A stretch of 64,000 nucleotides of DNA from Bacillota bacterium (GCA_023416955.1 JAEZGM010000002.1:62001-126000), one strand, 5' to 3'. Shown: positions 8,179 to 16,726, counted from the first letter of the stretch. Numbers and translations: made by a program. The notes: generated from the sequence alone by a model not told the origin.

Positions 8179-9936
8179 TTAATATTTACTGTCCGAAGAA
8201 ACATGTTCAGCCTCAGGCTGTGATAGTTCAGACTGAACGTTTTTCCGTCTGCCGTCCTGTTCTATTAATTTGAATTTACCGACAAGCGTTTTCATAGCTT
8301 GTGCCTGTCCGGAAAGTTCCTCGCTTGCCGCAGCGCTTTCCTCAGCTGTAGCTGAGTTCGTTTGTACTACGCTTGAAATTTGGTCAACACCCAATGTGAC
8401 CTGACCGATCGCGTCAGACTGCCGATTGGATGCCTGAGAGATTTTTTCTACGGTATTTGAGACAATTTCTGCTTTTTCCACTACCTTCTGGAGAGCTTTT
8501 GCGGTTTTGTCGGCGATTTTCGTACCGTTCTCTACTTGCAGCATCGAGTTTTCGATTAAGAGTGTAGTGTCCTTTGCCGCTCCCGCACTTTTACTGGCCA
8601 GGTTTCTCACTTCGTCCGCCACCACAGCAAAGCCTTTTCCTGCTTCACCCGCTCTTGCCGCTTCAACAGCCGCATTTAATGCGAGAATATTTGTCTGGAA
8701 AGCAATATCGTCAATGGTCTTGATGATTTTTTCTATCTGGCTGGAAGAATCATTGATTTGCGACATAGCGGTTATCATTTCTTCCATGTATTTATTACTT
8801 TTTTCTATTTCGGAATTCACGATGCCCACATTAGTGCTTGCTTCTGTTGCGTGTTCAGCATTATCTTTTATATGCTGGGCGATATCGGTGATCGTGGCTG
8901 ATAGCTCTTCGATAGAGCTTGCCTGCTCTGTTGCACCCTGCGCCAGCGCCTGAGAGCCGTTTGCAACCTGACCGGAGCCGCTTGCGACTTGTTCCGCCGC
9001 CTGATTGATCTCACCCATTGTATCATTTAAACCTGAAATAATTGCAATACATGCATTTTTCAATTCTTCGTAATCTCCGATATAATCCAAGTCGGAAGTT
9101 ATATTTAAATTACCCTGTGCGATCATACCCAAATTTTTTGTTAGGTCGGCAATGTATGACTTTATTGACGAAGTGGACTGTGAAAAGGCTGCGCTGAGCT
9201 GCCCAATCTCATCTTTTGAATTTACATGTACCTGAACATTTAAATTTCCTTGGGCCATCTTTTGCGCGGCGTCCGCCATTTCTTTTACGGGTTTGCTGAT
9301 ACCGCGTGAAATGGAGAGAGAAATTAGGAGGGAGACTATCAGTGAAGCTAAAATAATTAAAAGAATAGAGAGGCTTGTTGCTCTTGCTTGGGAAGAAAGT
9401 TCTGCAGCCAATTGATTTCCTGTAGAAGTTTTTAAATTCATCAGCGCGTCAATATCGGTTTGTACCTTATCAGCCTGTGGGCTACCCTGTGACTTGATAA
9501 TAGTAAATGCTTCGTTATTTTTGTTGTTCTTTGCGAGCTCAATCGCTTGACTTTCCAGGTCAACGTATTTTGTATACCCGGCTTTAATGTTATTAAAGTG
9601 AGTGAGTTCCTGTTCAGTTATCATTTCTTTTTGCATGGCGGCTAAATACTGATTCACTTTTGCATTTGACTTATCGACATTATCTGACGCTTTCTGGATA
9701 TTCGCCTGATCAGTATAAATAATAGCATCTTTCAGATAGGAGCGGCTTCTGGCAAATTCTGCGTTGAAGCGGCCGACATCTCCCTGAGAAAAGCCATAGC
9801 TTATCAGGGCGTTGTTATAGCTGGTGTTCATGTAGGTGGTGAACACCAGTCCTATTATGCCCGCAACACTGGAAATAATGGTTACTGAAATAAAAGTGAG
9901 AAATAGTCTCTTGCCGATTTTCATGTTTTTGAACAT
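8179..9936 (-). CDS. methyl-accepting chemotaxis protein
   Basis: About 585 residues: a transmembrane helix near the N-terminus, a roughly 150-residue extracellular four-helix-bundle sensor, a second membrane helix (LSILLIILASLIVSLLISLS), a HAMP domain, then a long coiled-coil signalling domain with the conserved tip DDIAFQTNILALNAAVEAARAGE and ADEVRNLA. Such receptors control the CheA kinase and flagellar motor; the ligand is unknown. AAGAGGGG lies seven bases before the ATG at 9936, so this start is preferred to one nine codons upstream. No che or flagellar genes are in the window, so it is a stand-alone receptor. Confidence 0.92.
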   Translation of the reverse strand: MFKNMKIGKRLFLTFISVTIISSVAGIIGLVFTTYMNTSYNNALISYGFSQGDVGRFNAEFARSRSYLKDAIIYTDQANIQKASDNVDKSNAKVNQYLAAMQKEMITEQELTHFNNIKAGYTKYVDLESQAIELAKNNKNNEAFTIIKSQGSPQADKVQTDIDALMNLKTSTGNQLAAELSSQARATSLSILLIILASLIVSLLISLSISRGISKPVKEMADAAQKMAQGNLNVQVHVNSKDEIGQLSAAFSQSTSSIKSYIADLTKNLGMIAQGNLNITSDLDYIGDYEELKNACIAIISGLNDTMGEINQAAEQVASGSGQVANGSQALAQGATEQASSIEELSATITDIAQHIKDNAEHATEASTNVGIVNSEIEKSNKYMEEMITAMSQINDSSSQIEKIIKTIDDIAFQTNILALNAAVEAARAGEAGKGFAVVADEVRNLASKSAGAAKDTTLLIENSMLQVENGTKIADKTAKALQKVVEKAEIVSNTVEKISQASNRQSDAIGQVTLGVDQISSVVQTNSATAEESAAASEELSGQAQAMKTLVGKFKLIEQDGRRKNVQSELSQPEAEHVSSDSKY

Positions 9937-10628
9937 ATTGATACCCCTCTTAATATTACTCAATTTTTAGGTTTGACAATGTACGTGTAGAGCCTTAACT
10001 GCCGGTCAGATAATTCAGATATTAACAGCGGTAATGATACTGTCTCTTCGAACTTGAAATCTTTTTATGTATTTCGGCAAACTGGATGATTTTATAAACT
10101 CTTGTAAACTCCGAAACGAAAAGGTTCATGCACATATAAAGGCAATGGAATTCATTATCTGCTTTGTTGATGTTTTCCGGTGAGCTTTGGCTATATTTGC
10201 AATGTAACAAAAAATTGGCATGCTGCGTTTGTCTTATTTTTTTCATTTCAGTGTTTCTTTTCCATTATAAATTCTTTTTTGGCAGTTATCCAAACTATGG
10301 CTGGAAATTGGCAGGAATGAAAAAGCGTGAAGCCTGCTCATGAGGAAAGAAGAGCTTCACGAAGGCAATGCACAGTTAGGATAAAACTAAACGGCATCAA
10401 TATTAAATCATCATTCAGTATTAATATCGTCTTTGCTTTGGTTAAATTTACAGAGATATCAATATAATTTTTTCGGCCGATTTATCTAAATATTATTAAG
10501 CCTTTTGTTTGCAAGGTTGAAAATTCCGTAATTTTCCTATATTATATTTTATATATGAATATTGATGAAGCTAATTTAGTTTTTTGCTGTAACCTAAAAC
10601 AATCAAATTAACGAGTGCAGGTGAGCCA
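9937..10628. other. long AT-rich intergenic stretch
   Basis: No convincing gene. A minus-strand 74-codon frame (10022-10246) has a poor ribosome site and no recognisable product. A hairpin with arms CGTGAAGC and GCTTCACG (10326-10333, 10354-10361) is the only distinct structure. The right half contains the TetR regulator's promoter region. Confidence 0.45.
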
Positions 10629-11204
10629 ATGCAAGTACGAAAAGAAGAAATTAGAAGTCGAATTCAAGATGCTGCCCTTAATGAGTTTGCTTTACGCGGC
10701 TATAAAGCGGTAACCATGAAGAAAATTGCGGAGAAATCCGGGATTGCAGCCGGTAACATTTACACTTATTTCTCCAGTAAAGATGCTTTGCTAAAATGTT
10801 TGCTCGACGATGCTGTTGCAGCGCTTGAAGAAATTATTTTCGATATTGTCCCCTCAGAGGAGATAACTTCTGAAAAAGATCTCAATCAATATTCACACAA
10901 TCTGGCAAAAAAATATACGCAGTTCCATAAGCAGATTTTTATACTGATGAATGGTTGTGAAGGTTCCAATTATGCAAATGTGAAATCGCGGCTAGCCAAA
11001 CTTGCCTGTCAGCAAGTTACTTTGAAATTTCCTGAGAAATTTAAGAACAATCAATATGTTGCGGAAGCGATTGCGATTGCGATCATTGAAGGAAGCATTC
11101 ATATTCTTATTCAGTGCGGTGATAATTTTGAACTCCTCTGCACGTCACTCAGCGATTATATAAAATTTATAGTCGGCAGCCTGTTTGCTGAAAACGGTGA
11201 GTAA
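10629..11204 (+). CDS. TetR/AcrR-family transcriptional regulator
   Basis: A 191-residue protein with the N-terminal TetR helix-turn-helix (residues about 8-55, FALRGYKAVTMKKIAEKSGIAAGNIYTYFSSKD split over the motif) and a variable ligand-binding C-terminal domain. RBS AGGTGA precedes the ATG. TetR regulators usually repress a neighbouring gene; here the neighbours are a chemoreceptor on the other strand and a tRNA, so no obvious target exists. Base composition is AT-richer than the surrounding operons. Confidence 0.85.
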   Translation: MQVRKEEIRSRIQDAALNEFALRGYKAVTMKKIAEKSGIAAGNIYTYFSSKDALLKCLLDDAVAALEEIIFDIVPSEEITSEKDLNQYSHNLAKKYTQFHKQIFILMNGCEGSNYANVKSRLAKLACQQVTLKFPEKFKNNQYVAEAIAIAIIEGSIHILIQCGDNFELLCTSLSDYIKFIVGSLFAENGE

Positions 11205-11303
11205 ATAGGAGCTTATAAAATTACGATTCAGTTTTCTGCCCCGTTGTTTTTAGATGCGAAAAATTCAATCCATTTTAGAGACTCTTGCGGGCGGGAGCAA
11301 GGC

Positions 11304-11337
11304 AAAAAAATACACAGCCTGCGTGTACAGACTGTGT
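11304..11337 (-). terminator. duplicated terminator copy (distal)
   Basis: ACACAG (11312-11317) pairs with CTGTGT (11332-11337) and a minus-strand run of seven T follows (11304-11310). This is the second, distal copy produced by the tandem duplication. Confidence 0.55.
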
Positions 11338-11390
11338 AATATGGCGGAGAGGATGCGACTCGAACCTGCCTTGCGGGCGGAGCAAGGCAT

Positions 11391-11424
11391 AAAAAATTAC
11401 ACAGCCTGTGTTTACAGACTGTGT
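11391..11424 (-). terminator. terminator of tRNA-Ser
   Basis: ACACAG-CTGT pairs with ACAG-CTGTGT (11399-11424) and is followed on the minus strand by AATTTTTT, four bases past the CCA end of the tRNA. Confidence 0.7.
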
Positions 11425-11428
11425 ATTA

Positions 11429-11514
11429 TGGCGGAGAGGATGCGACTCGAACGCACAATGCCTTGCGGCACACCACATTTCCAATGTGGCTCCTTACCAT
11501 TAGAATACCTCTCC
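11429..11514 (-). tRNA. tRNA-Ser (anticodon GGA)
   Basis: Read on the minus strand the acceptor arms GGAGAGG and CCTCTCC pair, followed by discriminator G and an encoded CCA. The anticodon stem CCACA/TGTGG encloses TTGGAAA, giving anticodon GGA (serine, UCC/UCU). A long variable arm (TGCC-GCAA-GGCA), as expected for serine tRNAs, and a TTCGAGT T-loop are present. The D arm has a short three-pair stem. Confidence 0.93.
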
Positions 11515-11740
11515 GAATGGCAATTTCAGCTGTCAAATTTGACAGCTCTGTTATTATATCGAACTATGACGAAAAAATCAATAGTTAATTCAAAAATAAT
11601 TTATTTTTTTATTGGGATATGCCGTTCGTTCTTCCATGCTGTGCCGCGGATAGCCTGAGAGTCTGCGTTTCAGGAGTACCCTACCGGCGACCATTTTTGC
11701 TAAGATTATAAATTACTATCAGTATAATATTTAAAGCAAT

Positions 11741-12805
11741 TTACTGATTGGCTAAAGAATATCGGCTGTCAGTTAGTTCTAGATCACTCTTGAAGCCTTC
11801 CGTTACCGTAACGCGATGATTCTGATCAATAAAGATTCCCTGCGCGTTGTATTGGGAGAGAAGATCCATTCCCTTATCTTTTCCGAGTACAAAGCAGGCG
11901 GTGGAAAGTGCGTCGCTCAGAGCGCCACTGTTGGAAATCACGGTGACGGATAGCAGTCCGCTTTCTGCCGGATAGCCGGTTTTTGGATTCAGCAAATGGT
12001 GGTATGTTTTCCCGTTCTGTGTGAATTGCTGTGTATAGCCTCCGGCGGTGGAAGCAAAACCGGAGTTAAGTTTCAGCTCCCCGATGGAAACGCTGTTTGT
12101 TTTGCTGCCGTCCGGGTCACGCAAGGCAATTTTCCACGGGGCCTTGTCGGATTTTGCGCCGTAAACGCCGACGCTGCCGCCGATCGCAACGATTCCGCAT
12201 TCCGCTCCTGCCGAATGGTAAGCCGCAATTGCTTCGTCACAGGCCGCGCCATAGCCGATGGCACTCAAATCCACTGCCATGTAGTGATATTTCAGCGACG
12301 CGGTACTGTCATTTTTATTGATACGCAGATTTTGGTAATTTACAAATTTTATGTATTGCTCTATTTGATCCGATGAGGGAACATGCTGGTTTTCTCCGCC
12401 GAAATCCCAAAGGGTCGAAATCGGCAGAATGGTAGGCTCAAACGCGCCGCCCGACTTTTTTGCCACGTCCAGACTTGTTTCCAGAAGAGAAACGGTTTTG
12501 GAGTTCAGTGTAATCCAGTCGCTGCCGGCGGCGTCGTTCAGCTTTGCAATGTCTGAATCTTCTATGCGCCACGAAATCAGATTTTCCAGCTCCCCGATGC
12601 TCTTTGCCGCCGCTGTCGCGGCTGCTTCCGCTTTTCCTCCGTACACCGTCTGCTGAATGTATGTCCCCATCGCGTAGTTGGTGCATTCATAGCTCTGTGC
12701 CTGCTGCCCGTACTTTGCCCATATGATAATTAAAATAACTATTGTCGCCAGCAACAGGCCCAACAGGTAAATAGTTGACTTCCTTTTTAAAATTGTACGG
12801 TTCAT
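11741..12805 (-). CDS. apbE: FAD:protein FMN transferase (ApbE family)
   Basis: A 354-residue membrane-anchored or exported protein: one N-terminal helix (about residues 12-31), then the ApbE domain with YAMGTYIQQTVYG, the IGELENLISWR segment, DLSAIGYGAACDEA (canonical DLxxIAKGYAxD) and the C-terminal TACFVLGKDKGM. ApbE enzymes attach FMN covalently to Thr of extracytoplasmic flavoproteins such as Rnf/Nqr subunits, using FAD and Mg2+. Possible substrates are not in the window. RBS GGGAGA precedes the ATG. There is no lipobox Cys after the N-terminal helix, so a membrane anchor rather than a lipoprotein is likely. Confidence 0.9.
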   Translation of the reverse strand: MNRTILKRKSTIYLLGLLLATIVILIIIWAKYGQQAQSYECTNYAMGTYIQQTVYGGKAEAAATAAAKSIGELENLISWRIEDSDIAKLNDAAGSDWITLNSKTVSLLETSLDVAKKSGGAFEPTILPISTLWDFGGENQHVPSSDQIEQYIKFVNYQNLRINKNDSTASLKYHYMAVDLSAIGYGAACDEAIAAYHSAGAECGIVAIGGSVGVYGAKSDKAPWKIALRDPDGSKTNSVSIGELKLNSGFASTAGGYTQQFTQNGKTYHHLLNPKTGYPAESGLLSVTVISNSGALSDALSTACFVLGKDKGMDLLSQYNAQGIFIDQNHRVTVTEGFKSDLELTDSRYSLANQ

Positions 12806-12973
12806 AAATATCTCCCGTATTCATCATGATGGTACTCAACAGAGGGAAGAGCCTGCTTTGTGGCATTTTTTCGCCTTCAGCAGACGCCTCATATTGAGTA
12901 ACCGATATCAAATTTATGTGCCGCTGTGTCCCGTATTATACCATATTTTAAATGAAAGTCCAGTTGCGCTTAT

Positions 12974-13137
12974 TAGGTCTTGTTTGTAAAAAGAAAAACA
13001 ACGGAATAAAACCCATAAACGCAAGTTTTAATTCCTGTTTTTCTTCCCACAAATAAACTTGGTTCGCTTGATTACTCAATTTCATGCCGTTATTTTAACG
13101 ATCCGCACAATCCCGACCATTTTACAAACAAGGCCTA
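12974..13137. mobile_element. MITE-like element, 164-bp family, copy 1
   Basis: Terminal inverted repeats TAGGTCTTGTTTGTAAA and TTTACAAACAAGGCCTA bound a 164-base non-coding element. An inverted copy of identical length lies at 59638-59801, with most positions matching along the whole length. Each end carries TA, as expected for insertion at a TA target. It lies upstream of asnS, 5' of its promoter. Confidence 0.75.
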
Positions 13138-13217
13138 GGGAAATCTGACGCGGATATTTCGAATATGTATTATTTTTTCAGTAAAATATCAGTTCCTACT
13201 TGCACTGTGACCGGTAG

Positions 13218-13226
13218 TGTTATAAT
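13218..13226 (+). promoter_or_regulatory. extended -10 promoter of asnS
   Basis: TGTTATAAT matches the extended -10 form TGnTATAAT, with a TTGCAC-like -35 about 15 bases further upstream. The asnS ribosome site follows about 30 bases downstream. Confidence 0.5.
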
Positions 13227-13268
13227 ATATCTTTAGTATAATCATAACCAGATTTAGGAGGAATAGAT

Positions 13269-14663
13269 TTGAATAGATCGGAAATTTCCGAATTATATGA
13301 CCGCTCCGCCGAGTTGGGGGGCAAGCCGGTGTCGGTTTGCGGCTGGGTGCGTACAATTCGCGATTCCAAAGCGTTGGGCTTTATCGAGCTGAACGACGGC
13401 AGCTGTTTCAAAGGGGTTCAGATTGTATTTGAAGCGGATAAAGTTGATAATTTTACCGAAATCGCCAAGCTAAATGTCGGCTCCGCAATTTCCGTTACCG
13501 GTGAGCTGGTTCTGACTCCCGAAGCGAAGCAGCCGTTTGAGGTTCACGCTTCCGCAATCTGTGTGGAGGGGCAGTCCACGCCGGAATATCCGCTGCAGAA
13601 AAAGCGCCATTCTCTGGAGTATCTGCGCACGATCGCGCATCTGCGCCCGCGCACCAATACGTTCAGCGCAGCGTTCCGTGTGCGTTCGGCTGCGGCTTAT
13701 GCGATTCACAAGTTCTTTCAGGAAGACGGCTTTGTCTATGTGAACACGCCGCTTATTACCGGCAGCGACGCCGAAGGCGCGGGCGAAATGTTCACTGTTA
13801 CGACGCTTGACGCGGACAACCCGCCCCGCACGGAAGACGGCGCGGTGAATTATACAGAAGACTTTTTCCAGAAGCACACGTCCCTGACGGTTTCCGGTCA
13901 GCTGGAAGCTGAGTGCATGGCGATGGCATTCGGTAAAGTATATACTTTTGGCCCCACGTTCCGCGCGGAAAAATCCTATACGCAGCGCCATGCCGCCGAA
14001 TTCTGGATGATTGAGCCGGAAATGGCCTTTGCCGACTTGAATGACGATATGCGCACAGCGGAAGCGATGATCAAATTTGTCATCCGCTACGTGATGGAAA
14101 CCTGCCCGGACGACATTGCATTCTGCAATCAGTTTATCGATAAGGACTTGATTGAGCGGCTGAACAATGTTGTAAATTCCGATTTTGCGCGTGTGACCTA
14201 CACCGAAGCGGTGGAAATACTGAAAAAGAACAACGACCAGTTTGAGTATAAAGTGGAGTGGGGAACCGACCTGCAGACGGAGCACGAAAAGTTTCTTACG
14301 GAAAAAATATTTGGCAAGCCGGTGTTTGTAACGGATTATCCGAAGGAAATCAAGGCGTTTTATATGCGCTTGAACGACGACGGGAAAACCGTTTCTGCGG
14401 TGGACCTGCTTGTTCCCGGAATCGGTGAAATCATCGGTGGAAGCCAGCGTGAAGAGCGCCTTGAAATGCTGCTGCAGCGCATGAAGGAAAGCGGCCTGAA
14501 CGAGGAAAATTACTGGTGGTACCTCGACCTGCGCCGATACGGCGGCACAAAGCACGCAGGCTTCGGGCTTGGCTTTGAGCGTATGATTATGTATTTGACC
14601 GGTATTTCCAATATCCGGGACGTACTGCCGTTCCCCCGCACGACAGGCTCAGCAGAATTTTAA
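13269..14663 (+). CDS. asnS: asparaginyl-tRNA synthetase
   Basis: A 464-residue class IIb aminoacyl-tRNA synthetase that charges tRNA-Asn. An N-terminal OB-fold anticodon-binding domain (SVCGWVRTIRDSKALGFIELNDGS) is followed by the catalytic core with FRVRSAAAYAIHKFFQE, the motif 2 region FGPTFRAEKSYTQRHAAEFWMIEPE, and motif 3 GLGFERMIMYLTG. The Asn-type reading rests on overall likeness to AsnS and the FGPTFRAE-S context. The start is TTG, with AGGAGG seven bases upstream; an ATG is not available nearby. It is monocistronic. Confidence 0.95.
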   Translation: MNRSEISELYDRSAELGGKPVSVCGWVRTIRDSKALGFIELNDGSCFKGVQIVFEADKVDNFTEIAKLNVGSAISVTGELVLTPEAKQPFEVHASAICVEGQSTPEYPLQKKRHSLEYLRTIAHLRPRTNTFSAAFRVRSAAAYAIHKFFQEDGFVYVNTPLITGSDAEGAGEMFTVTTLDADNPPRTEDGAVNYTEDFFQKHTSLTVSGQLEAECMAMAFGKVYTFGPTFRAEKSYTQRHAAEFWMIEPEMAFADLNDDMRTAEAMIKFVIRYVMETCPDDIAFCNQFIDKDLIERLNNVVNSDFARVTYTEAVEILKKNNDQFEYKVEWGTDLQTEHEKFLTEKIFGKPVFVTDYPKEIKAFYMRLNDDGKTVSAVDLLVPGIGEIIGGSQREERLEMLLQRMKESGLNEENYWWYLDLRRYGGTKHAGFGLGFERMIMYLTGISNIRDVLPFPRTTGSAEF

Positions 14664-14709
14664 AAAAAATCTTCAACAATCTTCATTTTTTATGGTAACG
14701 GACGATATT

Positions 14710-14748
14710 AGGTCTTGATCGCAATGAAAAGCGACACCGACAAGACCT
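14710..14748 (+). other. hairpin in the leader of the hemerythrin gene
   Basis: AGGTCTTG (14710-14717) pairs with CAAGACCT (14741-14748) around an inner TCGC/GCGA stem. It lacks a T-tract. It lies between asnS and the hemerythrin gene and could be a leader structure or a weak terminator. Confidence 0.35.
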
Positions 14749-14774
14749 TGGAATAAGGAAAGGGAGTAACAAGC

Positions 14775-15167
14775 ATGGCAATGTGGAAAGACAGCCTGAA
14801 AGTAGGCGTGCCGCTGATTGACAGCGAGCATAAAGAGCTTTGCGACCGTATTGACAATCTTTTTGCGGCGTGCAGCCAGGGCAAGGGAAAAGAAGAAATT
14901 TTAAAAACAGTAGAGTTTCTGGAGTCCTATACCATTAAGCATTTTTCAGATGAGGAAAAGCTTCAGCGCAGCAGTTCCTATCCCAAGGTAGCAGAGCATA
15001 AGGAAATGCATGAATACTTCAAAAAGAAGATTGCGGATCTGAAAAAGGACATTCAGAATAACGGCGCAACTGTTGCCGTGGTGTCCCAGACAAATTACTT
15101 TTTGATGGATTGGCTGCTGAATCATATCCAAAAGGTAGATACCGAGTTGGCAAATTACTTAAAATAA
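14775..15167 (+). CDS. bacteriohemerythrin
   Basis: A 130-residue soluble four-helix protein of the hemerythrin family, which binds O2 (or senses iron/O2) at a non-haem di-iron site. The ligand pattern is complete: W at the N-terminus, H in DSEHKEL, HFSDEE, EHKEMH and the C-terminal LLNHIQKVDTEL (H...D). In anaerobes such proteins are thought to scavenge or sense oxygen. RBS GGGAGTAAC precedes the ATG. It is a single gene with a leader hairpin upstream and a hairpin cluster downstream. Confidence 0.92.
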   Translation: MAMWKDSLKVGVPLIDSEHKELCDRIDNLFAACSQGKGKEEILKTVEFLESYTIKHFSDEEKLQRSSSYPKVAEHKEMHEYFKKKIADLKKDIQNNGATVAVVSQTNYFLMDWLLNHIQKVDTELANYLK

Positions 15168-15182
15168 AACATTGAATACAGG

Positions 15183-15206
15183 GCAGTGCCGGGTTTTTGG
15201 CACTGT
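15183..15206 (+). terminator. candidate terminator of the hemerythrin gene
   Basis: CAGTGCC and GGCACTG flank a GGGTTTTT loop shortly after the stop codon. The T-run is in the loop rather than behind the stem, so the role is uncertain. Confidence 0.35.
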
Positions 15207-15208
15207 CA

Positions 15209-15305
15209 AAAGGAGGTGTTGCAAAATGAATTTCCATTCATTTTGCAACACCTCCTTTACGGAAAAATTGCTTGTGGGTCATCATTAGACCCACAAGCAA
15301 TTTTT
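15209..15305. repeat. paired-hairpin repeat, copy 1, between convergent genes
   Basis: Two strong stems in series: a perfect 22-bp stem (15209-15230 with 15237-15258, starting AAAGGAGGTGTTGC) and an 18-bp stem (15263-15280 with 15288-15305, containing GCTTGTGGG). A related pair occurs at 40731-40819, with a similar trailing segment containing GGTATATTGATT. Both copies separate convergent genes and can act as bidirectional terminators. Confidence 0.7.
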
Positions 15306-15360
15306 CTGCTCTGGTTGGTATATTGATTTATCGTGCAATAGCTTCAGCGCATCGGAAAAT

Positions 15361-16266
15361 TTAATGAATCCATTTTTGTTCCAGTGAAGTTACCATCTGC
15401 TCATACAGCAGCGCGCATTCGGCATAATTCTCTTTCTCAATGTACGAAAGGCAGGGGGACAGGTAGGAATCCCAAATGCTGCGGTAAATCGCCTGCCGAT
15501 CTTCCGACCGGTCAATTTCCCGGACAATCATCGGCGCGAAAAGATAATACTCGTTGATTTTCAACTGCCCGCCCGGTGTTTGGGCGAACCAGCCGTCGCG
15601 AAACGCGCGGAAGGCGTTCAGTTCCCGGCAGTCGTCCCCTTTTCCAAGCGAAGTACACACCGCGGTAGTAATAAAACAGAGCTTGTGGCGGAATCCGTTG
15701 CGGATAGAGTCATAGTCCGCCTTACCCAGCCGGTTTTTGGGGTAGCGCGTATTCCAGCGCTCCAGAAAACTGTCGGCAAGTAAATCGACGGAGGGAGTAT
15801 GAAGCTCCAGAATGGCGGGAATCGTAAAAGCGACGATCATATACCGGTAGTCGAAAAAGCGGTTGTCGCTTTCTTTTTTTATACCAGACTCTTCAAACTG
15901 CTTTAAAAAACGATCGAGCAATACCTGAGAAAAATAAGCGGCAGCGTCATCGCTTTCTGTAGCCGCCAGACTGTAGGCGCGCAGGGAAGGCTGAAACAGC
16001 GCGTGGTATTCCTCAAAATTTTTGTCGTAACCGGCCTGTTTCATGCCGTGCAGCTCGCCGGTTATGCGAAAGAGGCGGCTGTCAAGCAGGGATACAGCCT
16101 GCCCGATCAGGGTGCTGTATAATTCGCCCCTGTCCTGTTCCTGCCGGGACAAAAGGGATTTAATCTGTATTGGCTGGGCGCAGTACATGCAGACAATTTG
16201 TTCTGCGTCCTGCGGAACCTGCAGTTCTTTTCCGCAGTGGGGACACGTGGCACTGACAAAATTCAT
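15361..16266 (-). CDS. zinc-ribbon protein with CFI-box motif
   Basis: A 301-residue cytoplasmic protein. An N-terminal zinc ribbon (C8, C11, C26, C29: CPHC...CMYC) is followed by a helical region and, at residues 197-204, the motif CFITTAVC with the companion LGKGDDCRELNAFRAFRD. This is the CFI-box described at the C-terminus of many Firmicute proteins of unknown role; here about 80 further residues follow it. RBS AGGGAT precedes the ATG. No enzyme motif is visible. It is convergent with the hemerythrin gene and a separate unit from the DtxR-type regulator behind it. Function unknown. Confidence 0.7.
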   Translation of the reverse strand: MNFVSATCPHCGKELQVPQDAEQIVCMYCAQPIQIKSLLSRQEQDRGELYSTLIGQAVSLLDSRLFRITGELHGMKQAGYDKNFEEYHALFQPSLRAYSLAATESDDAAAYFSQVLLDRFLKQFEESGIKKESDNRFFDYRYMIVAFTIPAILELHTPSVDLLADSFLERWNTRYPKNRLGKADYDSIRNGFRHKLCFITTAVCTSLGKGDDCRELNAFRAFRDGWFAQTPGGQLKINEYYLFAPMIVREIDRSEDRQAIYRSIWDSYLSPCLSYIEKENYAECALLYEQMVTSLEQKWIH

Positions 16267-16354
16267 CTGAATATCCCTTCAATCCTGTTCTCAAGCCCTC
16301 CTGTAAAGCCGGACATTTATCCATTCTTCGCTCACAGACAAGATCCGAGGAGGA

Positions 16355-16726
16355 CTAGTTTTTCCTCTGTATATATTTCTTCATTTGGTCAAATGTTTCT
16401 TCACTGATGATATGCTCCATGCGGCAGGAATCCTTTACAGCGGTTTCGTGGCTTACACACAGCGCCATTTCGAAGAACTGTGCGATTACATTGTGCCGTT
16501 CGTACACCGCCTCAGCCTTTTTGCGGCCGGGTTCCGTAAGTACCAAATTTCCGTTGGGTTCCATAACCAGCAGGCCGGCTTCTCTTAAAATACCCATAGC
16601 GCGGCTGACGCTCGCCTTGGTAAACTCGAGTTCGTTCGCTACATCAACGGAACGCACAAAATCATTCTTTTTTTGAAGAATCAAGATGGTTTCCAGATAA
16701 TCTTCGCCTGACTCTTGAATTTTCAG
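16355..16726 (-). CDS. DtxR/MntR-family metal-dependent regulator, probable CTG start
   Basis: About 123 residues. The ATG/GTG/TTG-based frame begins at a TTG (16684) and would lose the first helix. The same frame extends upstream to a CTG at 16726 preceded by AGGGGGG, giving the family-typical start KIQESGEDYLETILIL. A winged helix follows (RSVDVANELEFTKASVSRAMGILREAGL), then the metal/dimer domain with ERHNVIAQFF and MEHIISEETF, whose His and Glu match metal ligands of MntR-type proteins. There is no SH3 domain, as in MntR. It is a plausible regulator of the iron genes near 59-63 kb; this link is inference. Confidence 0.8.
   Translation of the reverse strand: MKIQESGEDYLETILILQKKNDFVRSVDVANELEFTKASVSRAMGILREAGLLVMEPNGNLVLTEPGRKKAEAVYERHNVIAQFFEMALCVSHETAVKDSCRMEHIISEETFDQMKKYIQRKN

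Larger units (their letters stand above)
11285..11457. repeat. tandem partial duplication of the tRNA-Ser 3' end and terminator
   Basis: An 86-87 base unit occurs twice in tandem (from 11285 and from 11371). Each unit holds a GCGGGCGGAGCAAGGC-like word, an A-tract, an ACACAG/CTGTGT hairpin and the last about 25 bases of tRNA-Ser (TGGCGGAGAGGATGCGACTC on the plus strand). Only the second unit runs on into the complete tRNA. The first is a tRNA 3' fragment with its own terminator copy. Confidence 0.8.

Noticed and set aside
10022..10246. Minus-strand 74-codon ORF between the chemoreceptor and TetR genes
   Set aside because: Weak ribosome site, low-complexity composition typical of AT-rich spacer, no recognisable family and no conserved context.
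11254..11658. Plus-strand 134-codon ORF
   Set aside because: It runs antisense through tRNA-Ser and its duplicated fragment; the repeated peptide segment simply translates the DNA repeat.
13470..14555. 361-codon minus-strand ORF inside asnS
   Set aside because: Shadow of asnS; no ribosome site, and composition reflects the complementary strand of a real gene.
15209..15305. CRISPR-like appearance of repeated stems
   Set aside because: Only inverted repeats of two different stems are present, with no regular direct repeats and spacers.
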